Assembly (NCBI GenBank): GCA_013416795.1
Contig: RQSC01000018.1
Span: forward strand, 161,857 to 225,856
Source of the DNA: Prasinococcaceae sp. CCMP 1430
Taxonomy: Eukaryota > Prasinodermophyta > Palmophyllophyceae > Prasinococcales > Prasinococcaceae
Length of the DNA stretch: 64,000 nucleotides
Reading direction: 5' to 3'
The notes under the pieces were generated by a model. That model was not told where the DNA came from. It did not search any database and was given only the letters and a program-made list of their open reading frames with translations. A program made the translations under genes and the position numbers. Shown here piece after piece: positions 20,589 to 31,048 of the stretch (position 1 is the first letter of the stretch; the number at the start of each line of letters is the position of its first letter).

Positions 20589-21910
20589 ATGGACGGTGTG
20601 CTTGCGGGCACCGCGGGAGAGGTAGCCGACGCCAACAGCGTGAGCTTGGATGATGAGAGGGTCTCTCGCGGCCCCGGGCCCATTCAGCGTGTGAGGGAGC
20701 TGCTGATGCGCGAGCGCGAGTTCTTCCGCGGCGGTGGTGGCGCCATGCCGCTCGACAACGGCAGCGGTGGTAGCTGGTTCGGGGGCGGCGGCAGCGGCGA
20801 TGCCGGGCGTCGCTTTCTCGGCGGCGGCGGCGGTGGGCGTGAGGACAATGACAGCGAGGATGAGTGGCGCGCGAGGCTCCCCGGTGAGCGCCGCCTCCTA
20901 CTCGGGGGATGGGTGCCGCCTGTCCTCCTCTACTACAACAAGCTGCTCGTGAGCTGGTTTCTTGACCCTGAGGACTACCACACGCTTGCCATCCTCGCAG
21001 ACTTCGGGTTCCTGACCTTCCTGGGTGCTATGAGTCTCGTGACGCTCATCTCACGCACTTACGCCGTCGCGCCCTTCATTATTGGTACGTACGAAGTATC
21101 ACGGGCAGTCGCTGCCCCTCAACGCCGCGCGCAGTGCGACGAACGCGCGTGCAGCTGCGCACTCTCACGCACAGCGAAAGCACGCGCTAACAGTCTTGCC
21201 ACGCGTTCACATCGTTTCACTTGGGACGATCCTCAGAGTGCGGAATGGTGCACATGGCGATGGAGATCTTCTTCGATGGCTTCGTCGGCCGACACGGCGC
21301 CGAGGGGCGCAATTTGATGACGCCCGACATTTTTATGCACCACTTCGCTGCCATAGTGGGCTTTATGGCGTGCGTCGCGGCGGACAGCCCGCGTCTCTAT
21401 CTTGGGTGCACAAAACTGGTGCTCACAGAGGTCACGGTTGCGCTCCCGGTGGCGTTCCACCAAGGGCGCAAGCGTAAGAACGTGCACGGCGCGCGGGCGG
21501 CGGTCATCGGCGTCCTGATGCCACTCGCCTTTGCGGCGCGGACCGTATGGGTCTTCGACACGGTTGCTCGGGAGTTCTACAGGCGCCCTGAACTACTCCT
21601 CAAGAGCCCCGTCCTCATGGCGGGCTCGGTGGCCGGCACAACGCTCTGGGTGCTCAATGCGCTATGGACGGCGAAGTGCACCCAGGGGGCGTTTAAGGTC
21701 TTCAGCAAGACGGTGGATGGTAGGACCAGGACTGCCGCGCCGGCGCGGCAGCCCGTGAGCGACAACAGCTCGCGAGCGCCGGTCGCACCTGCGACGGCAG
21801 AGGGGCTGGCGCAGGCGCCATCCGAGACCAAGGTGCGCGACACGATTGCGCAAGCAGGAAAAATGCTCCTAGGCATGCGCGGGCCCGATCTCGGGCGGGC
21901 CGGCCCGTAG
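20589..21910 (+). CDS. TLC (TRAM-LAG1-CLN8)-domain membrane protein
   Basis: Two exons, 20589-21084 and 21237-21910, joined in phase 1 over a 152-nt intron (GTACGT donor, CCTCAG acceptor), giving 389 residues. A glycine-rich disordered N-terminus (about residues 40-100) precedes five to seven hydrophobic spans. The core CGMVHMAMEIFFDGFVGRHG...MTPDIFMHHFAAIVGFMA, with its paired histidines, is typical of TLC-domain proteins, the group containing ceramide synthases and lipid-sensing TLCD proteins. The Lag1 motif of true ceramide synthases is not obvious, so a TLCD-like role in membrane lipid handling is more likely. ATG 20418 in frame could add 57 residues. The C-terminus is disordered. Confidence 0.75.
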
Positions 21911-22113
21911 CAAGACGTGCATGGCTGAGACTGCAAGGAACCGCACCAAGAGGAAAGAATGGCACCATTTGTGCTCGTGCTAGATGGCGCATGCATGAGC
22001 GTCGCGTATAAGCAGAGCACCATACAATGCAAATTTGGACACGCTTCTCGTAAGCGGGCTCGCGGTGCGCCACGTGGTATTGTTGTTAGACCGCCCGCAA
22101 GCAACGCGGCGCG

Positions 22114-23272
22114 TCACGTGTGCGCGGCAAACGCGGCATCCGGGTCTTTCGCGTCGATATCTTTGTTCCACGGGAAGTCGTACGGCGCGTCGTCATGAGT
22201 GAGGTTGTACCAGAGCAACGGTGCCCCCTCAGAGAGCGCCGCCGCGAGCGCATTGTACACGGTCTTGTTTCCCGCTGCTGTAAAGTGCAGGCCGTCGTCG
22301 AACAAGGCCGAGAACTCCTCGCCCTTCTTTGCGAGGAACGCGGCGTGGGTGTCGACGAACACGCACGCGTGCTTCTCTGCGACACGTTTGCAGGCCTCTG
22401 CGTACACAGCAGCATGCTCAGTTGTGCGTTCGTTCATGCCGGTGCATGAGTCTGGGTACTGCTCCTTTTGGTAAATGAGACGTGCGGGTTCATCGACCGG
22501 TGGAGGCGAAATGAGAGCGACTGTTGTTCTCTCCCTGGCGCACCACGGTTGCACAGCCCGCAAGCCAAGTCGCAAGCGTCCGCATCAGCGTCAGCACAAT
22601 GCACCGACAAGACGCGAATGCGTGCGCTGCAGACGCACGAGCGTGTGCAACTCCAACAGCCGCGGGCTGGGTCGCCTTCCCCGCACCTGTTTGCTTTCTG
22701 CGCACGCTGTACGAAGGCCGAGAGCCTCTCCTCGTACTCGGCGACAGGCACATGCTGGCGGCTGGCATCACCTGGCAGGCCCGGCAACACGGCGTCGTTC
22801 GCACCGAAGAAGATCGTCACGAGATCGGCTGCTGTGGAGGGGGGCGCAGCTGTTGGGAACACACTTTCGACGACGCACGCCGCCCAGCGCGTGTTGTAAC
22901 TGTTGATTCGCGTGCAAGTGCAACGGTGCGCAGCGGCCGTCCCAGCGCGCGGAGCACGGGCGGAGCGCGCGAGGCGCGGGTGTACGTGTGAGCACACGTG
23001 GGTGTGATGGCAGCACATCGTAAGGGCAGCGCGTCGCGCAGCGTGAACGTGCATTCTTCGCCCGAGTGCGAGCGCCCAGGCCGATTCCAGCGCAGCTGCG
23101 CGGTCGAGCGCTCCCGTCGCGCGCAGTCGCACCCGCTGTAGCCGCGATTGATGACGTCTGCGCGCCGAACACTCGCGTCGGCGACGCGTGCGCCCCAGCC
23201 GCCAGGTGCAAACGAGCGCTGTGTGAGACTGTCGCCGAAGAGCACTACGCGTAGCCGCCTGACGCCGTCCAT
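22114..23272 (-). CDS. SGNH/GDSL hydrolase, isoamyl-acetate esterase (IAH1)-like
   Basis: Three exons, 23133-23272, 22687-22899 and 22114-22534, join in frame over introns of 233 and 152 nt (donors GTGCGA and GTGCGG, acceptors AACAG and GCCAG), giving 257 residues. All SGNH blocks are intact: block I VVLFGDSLTQRSF with the nucleophilic serine, block II NRGYSGYNTRWA spanning the first splice site, block III FFGANDA, and block V DDGLHFTAAGN with the catalytic aspartate and histidine. SPPPVDEP and EYEERL also match IAH1. The yeast homologue hydrolyses short-chain acetate esters; here the substrate is unknown. The exact frame match of all three exons makes the model strong. Confidence 0.9.
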
Positions 23273-23589
23273 CGCAGGCTCTGGCAGCGCCCGCGCCTGC
23301 CGCAGCGACACGCGCGCACATGCAGCGCAATGGCGCCGCGAGCGGCGACGCTGGCACGTGACTGTGTAGGACCGCAGCGCGTCCGCGCCCTCACCCCCTC
23401 GAAACAAGTCTTGCGCCGGCGCCATCCACACGCTCGCAACGAAAGCTCGTACCATCAGCTGCTAAATGGGCGGCCTACTGTGCAGCTGCAGTCACACTGG
23501 TGGAGTCTGCGATATTGCTACAGTAGCTAGTCTAGCGTGCGCCAGCAGCTGCGCGGCGCGCTGCTGAGACTGCGGGCGCGACTGGGTAT
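23273..23589. other. Intergenic stretch between two minus-strand genes
   Basis: 316 bp, acting as 5' region of the esterase and 3' region of the Toc64-like gene, one of only four same-strand junctions in the window. It carries a GTACCATC half-site at 23449-23456 and no recognisable gene. Confidence 0.45.
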
Positions 23590-25797
23590 TTACTGGTACG
23601 TGCCCGCGCTCTGCTCGAGCTTGAGAACCTGCGCAGCGGCCTCCTTGTTAGCCGGCTCCACCTCAAGTGCCGCGCGGTAGTCCTCGAGTGCGCCCTCCAA
23701 GTTCCCCTGGTTGGAACGCGCCGAGCCGCGGCGCAGGAGGGATTTGACACCCTGCGGCTCAATAGCGAGCGCCGCCGTGCAATCCTCCTCCGCCAACGCA
23801 TACTCGCCCAGCTTGATGCGTGCCATCGCGCGGTTGGACCACAGCACTGCGTGCATCTTGTCGGTCTCGATGGCCTTGGTGTACGCGTCCACAGCCCCAG
23901 CGTAGTCCTTCTTGCGAAATGCTGCATTGCCCTCGTTTTTGTGCTGCTTCCACACCGCAGCGGCGGCCTCCGCGGCCTCGGCGGCGGCCGCGGCCTCCGC
24001 GGCGGCTGCCTCCGCCTCCGCTGCTTGCTCCTCGTCGAACGCCAGCGTGGGCACCGGGCCGGCGCTCACCTGCGCAATCGCATCGGGCAGTGCGGCGTCG
24101 AATTCGAGCGCGCACATGAGCAGTGACAGATCGGTGCCGGCGGCCGAGCTGAGCGAAATGGCAGGTACGCCACCCTCCACGAGCTCGATGGGCAGCACCA
24201 CCTGTGGCACACCCGCGGCGCTCGCAAGGCACGAGCACGCCTGCGAGGGCGCCCAGTCGCCGGGCTTCACGCCATCCGCCAGGGGCGGCGGCGCGCCGAA
24301 GAGCGCGGGAAGCACGAGCACCGCGCCGTTCGCGAGCAAGCGGTCAACGTACGCCGCGGCCTCGGAGGTCACCTCGGTCGCCTTGTCGGCGGCATCTTTG
24401 GGGATGCGGCTGGAGGCGACAACACGCTCCATGACGCCGCGCGGAATGGCCCCCTGGTTGGCACGCAGCCACTCGTTGTGTGCCTCGAAAAACTCGAAGG
24501 CCTGGCGAGCGGCAGTCGCGCGTTGCACGCCAGCCATCGCACCATCGTCGCGCGACCACGGGGCGTGCGAAGGGACTTCTGCGGCCATCTCCTTCGCGAG
24601 GTTGATCTCAATCACCTCGGGCGACGTGACCACGTTGGCGGCAGCCGCGCGCACCGCCATGACGGTCGCGGCCGCCTTGGCCTTGGAGAACTGGTCGACG
24701 GCCACGATGATGCGCGAGGGGCTGACCTGCGGGCCACCGCGCGGCAGCGCTGCCTCGGCTGCCTTGGCGAGCTTCTTGACGTCATTCGAGAGGAAGGCGA
24801 TCGCGTCAAGAGAGGGTGCCATCGGGACAACACCGGCAGTTGGGAGCGCGCCGGTCGTCACGCGCATGCAGCAGGCGCCGACTGACGCCGCAGCGATGCG
24901 CGCCGCGCCCGTCGTGTCGAGCGCGACTGCAAAGTCGACTAAGCCAGCGGCGGCCGCCACAGCCGGGCCATTCGCGGCCGGGCCAGAGAGCATGCCAGGG
25001 AAGCGCGGATTGGGCAGCTTGTGCCCCTGGCTGCTGCCAAGACCCAGTTCGCTCGTCACTGCGAGGCCCGTGCAGTGCGCCCCCGCCTGGCGGATCTTCT
25101 CTAAGACGCTGGCCGTTTCCGCCGCAGGCGTGTGCGAGAGCGCCCACGCGCGGTTTCCGAAGCCCGTCACCTCGCCCGCCACTGCTATCTGCTCGGACAC
25201 CCAGTACCTCAGCCCGTGCAGCGGCCCAGGGGCGAGTGGAGGAGCCGGGGTGGGTGGCGGTGCGAGGTCGATCGCCTTCACAAGGCACGCACCCTCAACA
25301 TCGTCTGACGCGCCAGCGCCATCTCCATCCGCAGCAGCCGCGCCATTGCTCGGCGGCTGCGCTGGCGCCTCCGGCGCATCGGCGTCCCCCTCCGCGCGCG
25401 CGACGGCGGCCTTCTGCGTCTTCTTCCCGCCCTTCGCCTTGCCCTTGCCCTTGCCCTTGCGTGCAAACGTCCACACGAGCGCGAGCACACCGGCGGCTGC
25501 GGCGGCGATCGCGCCTATGACCGCAGGTTGTAGCCCTTCGTCGCCGGTGCCGGCAATCTCCGCTGCATCCCCCACCTCCTCGTCGGTACCGCCCTTCTCC
25601 GCCTCGGAGGCATCGAGAGCTTCCTCGGCAGGCGCAGCCTCAAGCTCCTCGTCGTCCGAAGCCTCGTCAACGTGCTCCGGGGCATCCTCGGCCAGCACGC
25701 TGTCTGCCGCTGGCGCCCCGCCATCGATCGGCTGCGCAGCCGGCGGGGCGGCCGCCGCCGCTACCGCCGCGCCTTCGGCGCCATCGGCGGCGCACAT
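23590..25797 (-). CDS. Toc64/OEP64-like receptor: inactive amidase domain plus TPR
   Basis: A single exon of 735 residues. An acidic N-terminus leads to one membrane span (about residues 90-110, LQPAVIGAIAAAAAGVLALVW) followed by a basic GKGKGK stop. An amidase-like domain comes next; its segment LVDFAVALDTTGAARIAAAS...GALPTAGVVPMAPSLDAIAF closely follows plant Toc64. The usual GGSSSG catalytic-serine motif is replaced by LSGPAANG, so it should not hydrolyse amides. Three C-terminal TPR units (from about residue 620) could form the clamp that docks Hsp90/Hsp70. Plant relatives receive chaperone-bound preproteins at the plastid (Toc64) or mitochondrial (OM64) outer membrane; I cannot say which applies here. 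Confidence 0.8.
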   Translation of the reverse strand: MCAADGAEGAAVAAAAAPPAAQPIDGGAPAADSVLAEDAPEHVDEASDDEELEAAPAEEALDASEAEKGGTDEEVGDAAEIAGTGDEGLQPAVIGAIAAAAAGVLALVWTFARKGKGKGKAKGGKKTQKAAVARAEGDADAPEAPAQPPSNGAAAADGDGAGASDDVEGACLVKAIDLAPPPTPAPPLAPGPLHGLRYWVSEQIAVAGEVTGFGNRAWALSHTPAAETASVLEKIRQAGAHCTGLAVTSELGLGSSQGHKLPNPRFPGMLSGPAANGPAVAAAAGLVDFAVALDTTGAARIAAASVGACCMRVTTGALPTAGVVPMAPSLDAIAFLSNDVKKLAKAAEAALPRGGPQVSPSRIIVAVDQFSKAKAAATVMAVRAAAANVVTSPEVIEINLAKEMAAEVPSHAPWSRDDGAMAGVQRATAARQAFEFFEAHNEWLRANQGAIPRGVMERVVASSRIPKDAADKATEVTSEAAAYVDRLLANGAVLVLPALFGAPPPLADGVKPGDWAPSQACSCLASAAGVPQVVLPIELVEGGVPAISLSSAAGTDLSLLMCALEFDAALPDAIAQVSAGPVPTLAFDEEQAAEAEAAAAEAAAAAEAAEAAAAVWKQHKNEGNAAFRKKDYAGAVDAYTKAIETDKMHAVLWSNRAMARIKLGEYALAEEDCTAALAIEPQGVKSLLRRGSARSNQGNLEGALEDYRAALEVEPANKEAAAQVLKLEQSAGTYQ

Positions 25798-26409
25798 CGC
25801 GCGCGTTTGTGCGCTGCGCCCGGGCGTACCGAGCCGCGCGTCTGAGCGCAACCCTGCGCGACGCGGACGGGCGACTGCGTTGGCGGAAAAAAGGACGGCA
25901 GGGGCGTCCGGACCGGGAGGGAGGGGGCGCGCCCGCCGCGCGCAGTGTGGCACCAGGGCGCGCTGCGTGCCGCGCCAGCTGCAGCTGCGCGCAGAAAAAA
26001 AGCCCTAATGCAAACGCCATCAATGTGCACGCGATCGCCTCTTCATCGAGGCTCCATACCATTCGGCAAATTGTTGGGCCATTTAACGCGACGAGAGATC
26101 AAATGTGTGAAATGAAATGACTCGCAGGAAGCGCCACACAGCGCGCGGCGGGTCAGGCGGGCGCGCCTGTTGACGCGCGTGCGGCGGCGTAGGGGGGAGG
26201 GGTAGCGGCGGGATCCCGCTGCCCTGGCTGCGGCGGCGTGGCCGCGACTCGCGCGCGGTTCCGAGTGGACCTCGCGCCTGCACCCGTGGCGGGCGAAGAG
26301 CCAGAGACAGCTTTTTTTTTTTTTTTTGCTCGGGCCGGACCTCAGCGAACGGGGGTGAGGCAGGGCCTAGAGGCCGAGCCTCGTCACCCTTCGTGGCAGC
26401 ACCTGGGCA
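25798..26409. promoter_or_regulatory. Divergent intergenic region with a 16-T run
   Basis: About 610 bp between the Toc64-like gene (-) and the bHLH gene (+). An uninterrupted T run lies at 26312-26327, about 85 bp before the bHLH ATG, and an AT-richer patch at 25990-26110. No named element is seen. Confidence 0.45.
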
Positions 26410-28601
26410 ATGCAGGCGCCCGCGTCTAGCAAAGGCTTGCCCGAAGTGTCCGAAGAGGAGCTGATGACGATGGCGCCAGAAGATTTTTTTGACCAGCTGC
26501 TGTCCGACACGCCGGGCGCCCTGCTCGCGCAACCTACCCCCTTGACTTCTGAGCGTGCGCGGCCTGCAGCTGTGCCACGGAGTGACGACCTGCAGGCTGC
26601 CCAGGGGCGGTCGGCGACTCACCCGCTCCGACACGGTTCCGGCCAGCTGGGCGAGCCCGCCGCAGTGGCAAGGGTTGGATCGCGTGAAGAGGAGTTCGCT
26701 GCCAGCGGAAGCGCTACTCGCTTCCACGGCAGTGTCAGCGGTGAGCTTCAACTTGAGGCGCAAAGACTGGCGCGCGACGCTGGCATGTACGGAGCGTGGT
26801 CCGGGGACGGTGCGCATCCGTCCGCAGTGCCTAGACGGGAGGTCCGTATGGCCATACCCGTCGCACAGCCCATCAAAGTAGCCGCAGACAACGACCCTTC
26901 CTCGCGCTCTCCAGCGAGTACCGCTCAACAGGCGCACGAAGAGCAGGGCACGCCTGCGGAGCTTCTGTCGTCGTATAACGAGGTTCGGGCAGCGCTCAAG
27001 CACACCCTTCACATCGGCGGCGCGAGCAGTGGCTCGCTTGGAGGTGGCTCGCAGTTCATGTCAGATGGCTCGCCCGTGCCATCTGGTTCGGGCGCCCGAC
27101 AGCAGTCGACCGAGTCAGGTCGCGCAGCGGCTGCAGCTGCCATGGCTGCTGCCACCGCCGCCGCTCGTGAGCAACTTCTGCCGAGGCGGCCTTCGCGCAA
27201 CTCCCCGTCCATACCAGCAGCGGCCGCAGTGTCGCATTCCGCGCAAAAGCCGCGGTCATCTGCTGCGCAGTACGAGAAAATGCGGCGGGATCAGATGAAG
27301 GAGCGCTTCGAGGCGCTCCGTGCAATGCTCGGCGAAGAGGCCCTTCAGAAAGACAAGATCTCGCTCCTCGACATGGCTAGGGAGCACATCACCTCGCTGG
27401 AGGCACAACTGGGCTCGCTGACGGCGCGGATGTCCACAGCCTCCGACGAGCAGGCGCGCCTTTCTCACCAGATCAACGAACTGACAGACCAGCTGCGTCA
27501 GGCACAGCTATCCGGCATCACAGGGACGGGCGAAGTAGACACGCCTGACGCCACCGGAAGCAAGGCTCGCAAGGCTCGCACGATGGCCGAGGTAGACAAG
27601 CTCGTCGATGACGCCCTTCACGGGGATGCCAATGGACGTGGCGTGGCTCGAGACGTAGCCACGAACAGTGCCGCTGCAGCAGACAGCGTCGCCTCGCTGA
27701 AGGCGTCTGGTGGCGGCCTGAGCGGCGCCCATGCGCGCGTGTTCAAGCGCTCAGGCAAAAGCATTGATGAAGACGCCGCGAAAGCCGCAGCGCGCGCCGG
27801 AGTGTTCAAGCGCTCGGACAGCTATCTTTGCTACAGAGAGGACGCTGCCGTGATCGAGATAGAAGAGGTGTCGGACGAAGAGCTCTTTTTCAAGGTGCAG
27901 GCCATCGACCGCCTCGGCGGCTTGCTACACGAGCTCACGAAGGTGCGACGGCGCTTTTCCCGGTCGATGAGGCTAGCGTCGTTATTTTGTAGACGCCCAG
28001 CGAGGTCGACGCGATGCTGCGCGAGTGATAGTCGATGCGCGCTCTGGCGTGCGCTGACTGACGCTCAAATCAGGTCGTGAAGGCCCTGCCGCTTCGGATC
28101 GTGTCTGCCGCGTACGTGTCTTCGGAGTTCCGCGGCACGCAACCTCCCCCCGCGCGAGGAGACACAACGGAGAACCCTTCTCCTGCAGAAAAGCCAACAG
28201 CACGCCCTGCCGGTGCCAGCAGAGCAATGAGCACCGACATCCAGGAGGAAGACGAAGCAGGCGCTAGCGGCGCTAAGAAGGACCTGCCTGGGATCCATGA
28301 CGATGAATCTGGGCCTGTGGCATCTGCTGCTAAGGTGGTGCTGCGACTCAAGCGCGAAAGCGCGAGCTTTTCCAAGGCCCAGATGATGCAGCACCTGCAG
28401 TGTGTGCTCAACAGCGGAAATACCGCCGCAGAGGCCGACGCCGCCCTGGTGGGAAAGCGTGCACGCTGCACGCGCGTGGACACACTCGACGGCCAGAAGA
28501 TGGCACTTTCGCCGTCTACCTCCACCAGGTCAGCCTCGACGGACGAGACCGACCCCATTATGAGCGACACCACGCGGACGACCAGTGACGACAAACGGTA
28601 G
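26410..28601 (+). CDS. bHLH transcription factor with C-terminal ACT-like segment
   Basis: Two exons, 26410-27942 and 28074-28601, in phase 0 over a 131-nt intron (GTGCGA donor, AATCAG acceptor, CTGAC branch-point-like site) give 686 residues. The basic region and first helix read AAQYEKMRRDQMKERFEALRAM (from about residue 286), followed by KDKISLLDMAREHITSLEAQL and further leucine heptads, so it is a dimerising DNA-binding bHLH-zipper. The usual His/Glu E-box contact (H-E-R) is not clear: the basic part has YEKMRRDQMKER, with Glu and two Arg in place. A segment spanning the splice (ELFFKVQAIDRLGGLLHELTKVVKALPLRIVSA) looks like the ACT-like dimerisation fold common in plant bHLH proteins. Long flanks are disordered. 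Targets are unknown. Confidence 0.82.
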
Positions 28602-29450
28602 TAGTAGCTCTAGTCGTTCTGCGACATTCCAAATTTGGCGTCCGCTGGCGAGGACATCCGCACCCCGTGGCAAGGCTTTAGCTTTTATCTCGCGCACCCC
28701 ACCCCGCCCCCGCCCACCTAGTAGCCTTCCACCTCAGCCTTTCACCGCTGCCTATTGGTCCCCCCCTTCGACCCCGGCCCCTTAGCTTCATAAGTTTCCC
28801 CACCTCTCGACGCACATGCAAGCGCGCGCGCGCCGTCCGCCCGCACGTGCCTCGCATCCCTGGCCCGACCAAGCACGCGACGCGCCTGCTGCGCGTGACG
28901 TCCAGCGGCCCGGCACCCTGCGCGCGCCCCTGCTCCTCTAGCGGCGAGCTCCCGCTGCAGCGCCGTGCGCCCCACACCGGACTTCGATCGGCACTCCACC
29001 GCGTCAGTCCTTTCTTGTGGCCATTTCCGCATTTCGACATTCGGCAACCCGGCCGTCGGATGATGCTGCCGTCGCATGCATGGGATCCCGCTCGTCAATG
29101 TCATCTCCCGTGGCTAAGTTTGATCTACTAGGAGTAGAAGTATCACGTACGACAAGTCCGACCACCCGCCCGACTTTTATTTCATTTTGACCTTCCGCCT
29201 TCTCAAGCGCGGGCCCATGCCTTGGATTGTTTTTTTTCTCCGCCTCTGCCTGCGCGCGCGCGTGCGCGCCACGCGCCGGTGGCAGTGCGCGTGGCGCAAT
29301 GGTGTCAGAGTGCGCGCGGGGTGCGGCGGCGCGCGTGCCTGCGCCGGGGGGGCGCGGGCGTGCGGGCACGGCGCGATCTCGCGCGTGTGCGGGGTCGGGG
29401 TCGGGCTGGAGGCAGTGCGAGGGCGGTGGGGATTGCCGCGTCGGGAGCGA
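28602..29450. promoter_or_regulatory. Intergenic region upstream of the PP4 subunit gene
   Basis: 849 bp between two plus-strand genes. The 5' half is moderately AT-rich and would carry the 3' end of the bHLH gene; the 3' half (29190-29450) is extremely GC-rich. No gene is supported on either strand. Confidence 0.4.
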
Positions 29451-30794
29451 ATGAGCACCGCCGAGGCGATGGAGGCGGTCGGGGCTGCTGCGGCGCCCGG
29501 CAGCGCCCCCGCAGGTGCCGCGGACCCGCCCGAGTGCGCGCTCGCCGCTCTGGCGGGCGTCGCCCGTGGCGGCAGTGGCGAGCAGTGCGACCCCGGGCAG
29601 CCGCATCAACGGCCGCCAACACAGCAGTCAACTCTGCACGCAGATCAGCAGCAGCGGTCGCAGCAGCAGGAGCACCTCGAGCCGGGACAACGGTGGCAAC
29701 AGCACCAGCATGACGAGGCCAGCGAAGGCGGGCAGGAGCCAGGCGGCGCCGCGTGCGGCGACAGCGGCGGTGCGCACGCGGGCGGCCACGCCAGCGCGGA
29801 CGCTCGGGTGGACGTCACTGCGAACGAAAATGGCGCACCCGCTGGTGGGATCAACGTCACTTCGGGGGCGCAGCCCGGGGCGGATGTGCCGGCGGCCGAC
29901 GCCCACGTGCCCTCCGCGAGTCCAGCCGACGACGGCACGGCCGCCGTGCGGACCAGCTCCTGGGGCGCCAGCGCCGCGCCCGCTCCAAAGCGCATCCGCA
30001 GCGCCGACTCGCAGGGCTCGCCTGCGGTTGGGCCGCATGAGAGGGCCTCGCCTGCGAGCACCGCGAGGGTTGGAGGCGACGGCAAGGCCGCCGCCGCGTC
30101 CGCGCGCGCGGAAGGTCACACGAACGCCGTGTCAGAGGACACGGGTACTGTGGGGCCGCCCGGAGGCGCGTCGGCCGGCGGCGGCGCGCTCAGCGCGCAC
30201 GCGCGCGCGCTCAAGGCGCCCTTCGACGGGCACAGCATGCTCGTCGATACGGCAGCCGACGGGGTGGTGCGCGTTGCGTGGACGGAGATGCACGCAGCGC
30301 TCGAGGAGCGCTTGTGCCGCGTGCTCGACCTCTACCACGCGCGCGCGTCATCGTCCGCCAACCTGTGCGAGGGTCCACAGCTGCCCGTCCTGCCCGACGG
30401 GGAGCGCTTCGAGGAGATGCGCGATCGTATGGTTGGCGCACTGCGCGCCTTCCAGCAGGGGCCGCCGTTCTCCATCCAGCGCCTTTGCGAGATCATGCTC
30501 GTGCCCACGCTGCACTACTCTACGCTCTCAAAGCTTGTACTCGCGCTCGAGAAGTGCCTGCTGGTGACGACCATGATCAAGGTGGACGTGGGCGCGCCGC
30601 GGCCCCCACCAACGCTGGCCACGCGCGCGGGGGCCGGCGCCGCGCGGCCCGCGCCTGCGCCATCGCAACTTTGTCAGGCAGACTCACCGGCGCGCGAGGA
30701 TGGCAACGCGTCTGACACGGACGGAAGCGACGGCGCGCGCAGCGATGCTGCGACTGTCCCTTCGATCTTGGACGCGAGTGCCGAAGTGCGGTGA
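29451..30794 (+). CDS. Protein phosphatase 4 regulatory subunit 2 (PPP4R2)-like
   Basis: A single exon of 447 residues. The first 250 residues are low-complexity (Q, A, G, S). The conserved core begins near residue 275 (VVRVAWTEMHAALEERLCRVLDLYHAR) and contains ERFEEMRDRMVGALRAF, followed by GPPFSIQRLCEIML and YSTLSKLVLALEKCLLV, which match the PPP4R2 family. R2 with R3 targets the PP4 catalytic subunit, for example to dephosphorylate H2AX-type marks after DNA damage. The tail is acidic and disordered. The start is the first ATG consistent with a normal N-terminus; the frame is open upstream, but without ATG support. Confidence 0.8.
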   Translation: MSTAEAMEAVGAAAAPGSAPAGAADPPECALAALAGVARGGSGEQCDPGQPHQRPPTQQSTLHADQQQRSQQQEHLEPGQRWQQHQHDEASEGGQEPGGAACGDSGGAHAGGHASADARVDVTANENGAPAGGINVTSGAQPGADVPAADAHVPSASPADDGTAAVRTSSWGASAAPAPKRIRSADSQGSPAVGPHERASPASTARVGGDGKAAAASARAEGHTNAVSEDTGTVGPPGGASAGGGALSAHARALKAPFDGHSMLVDTAADGVVRVAWTEMHAALEERLCRVLDLYHARASSSANLCEGPQLPVLPDGERFEEMRDRMVGALRAFQQGPPFSIQRLCEIMLVPTLHYSTLSKLVLALEKCLLVTTMIKVDVGAPRPPPTLATRAGAGAARPAPAPSQLCQADSPAREDGNASDTDGSDGARSDAATVPSILDASAEVR

Positions 30795-31048
30795 CGGACT
30801 CGGGCCCACGTGAGCTGCCTCTATTCGACGCGGCGCACTCATGCGCTGGCGGCGCCTCGTTGGACGCTCGACAGGCTGCCGCAAGACGCGCGCGCACGAT
30901 AATACGATGTCTGGGAGACCACGAGCAGCCCGTGTGCCGCGCCGCCACAGCGCGGACCCTGAGATGCGCGCGCGCCGGGCAGCGCGGCCCTCTGCGCGGC
31001 GCGCCGATGCGCACCGATGGCGACGTGGGAAACGGTAGAGCCTCGCTA

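Noticed and set aside
22434-23357. A single 300-residue minus-strand open frame instead of a spliced esterase
   Set aside because: The three-exon model joins all SGNH blocks exactly in frame, while the long frame reads through two introns and loses them.
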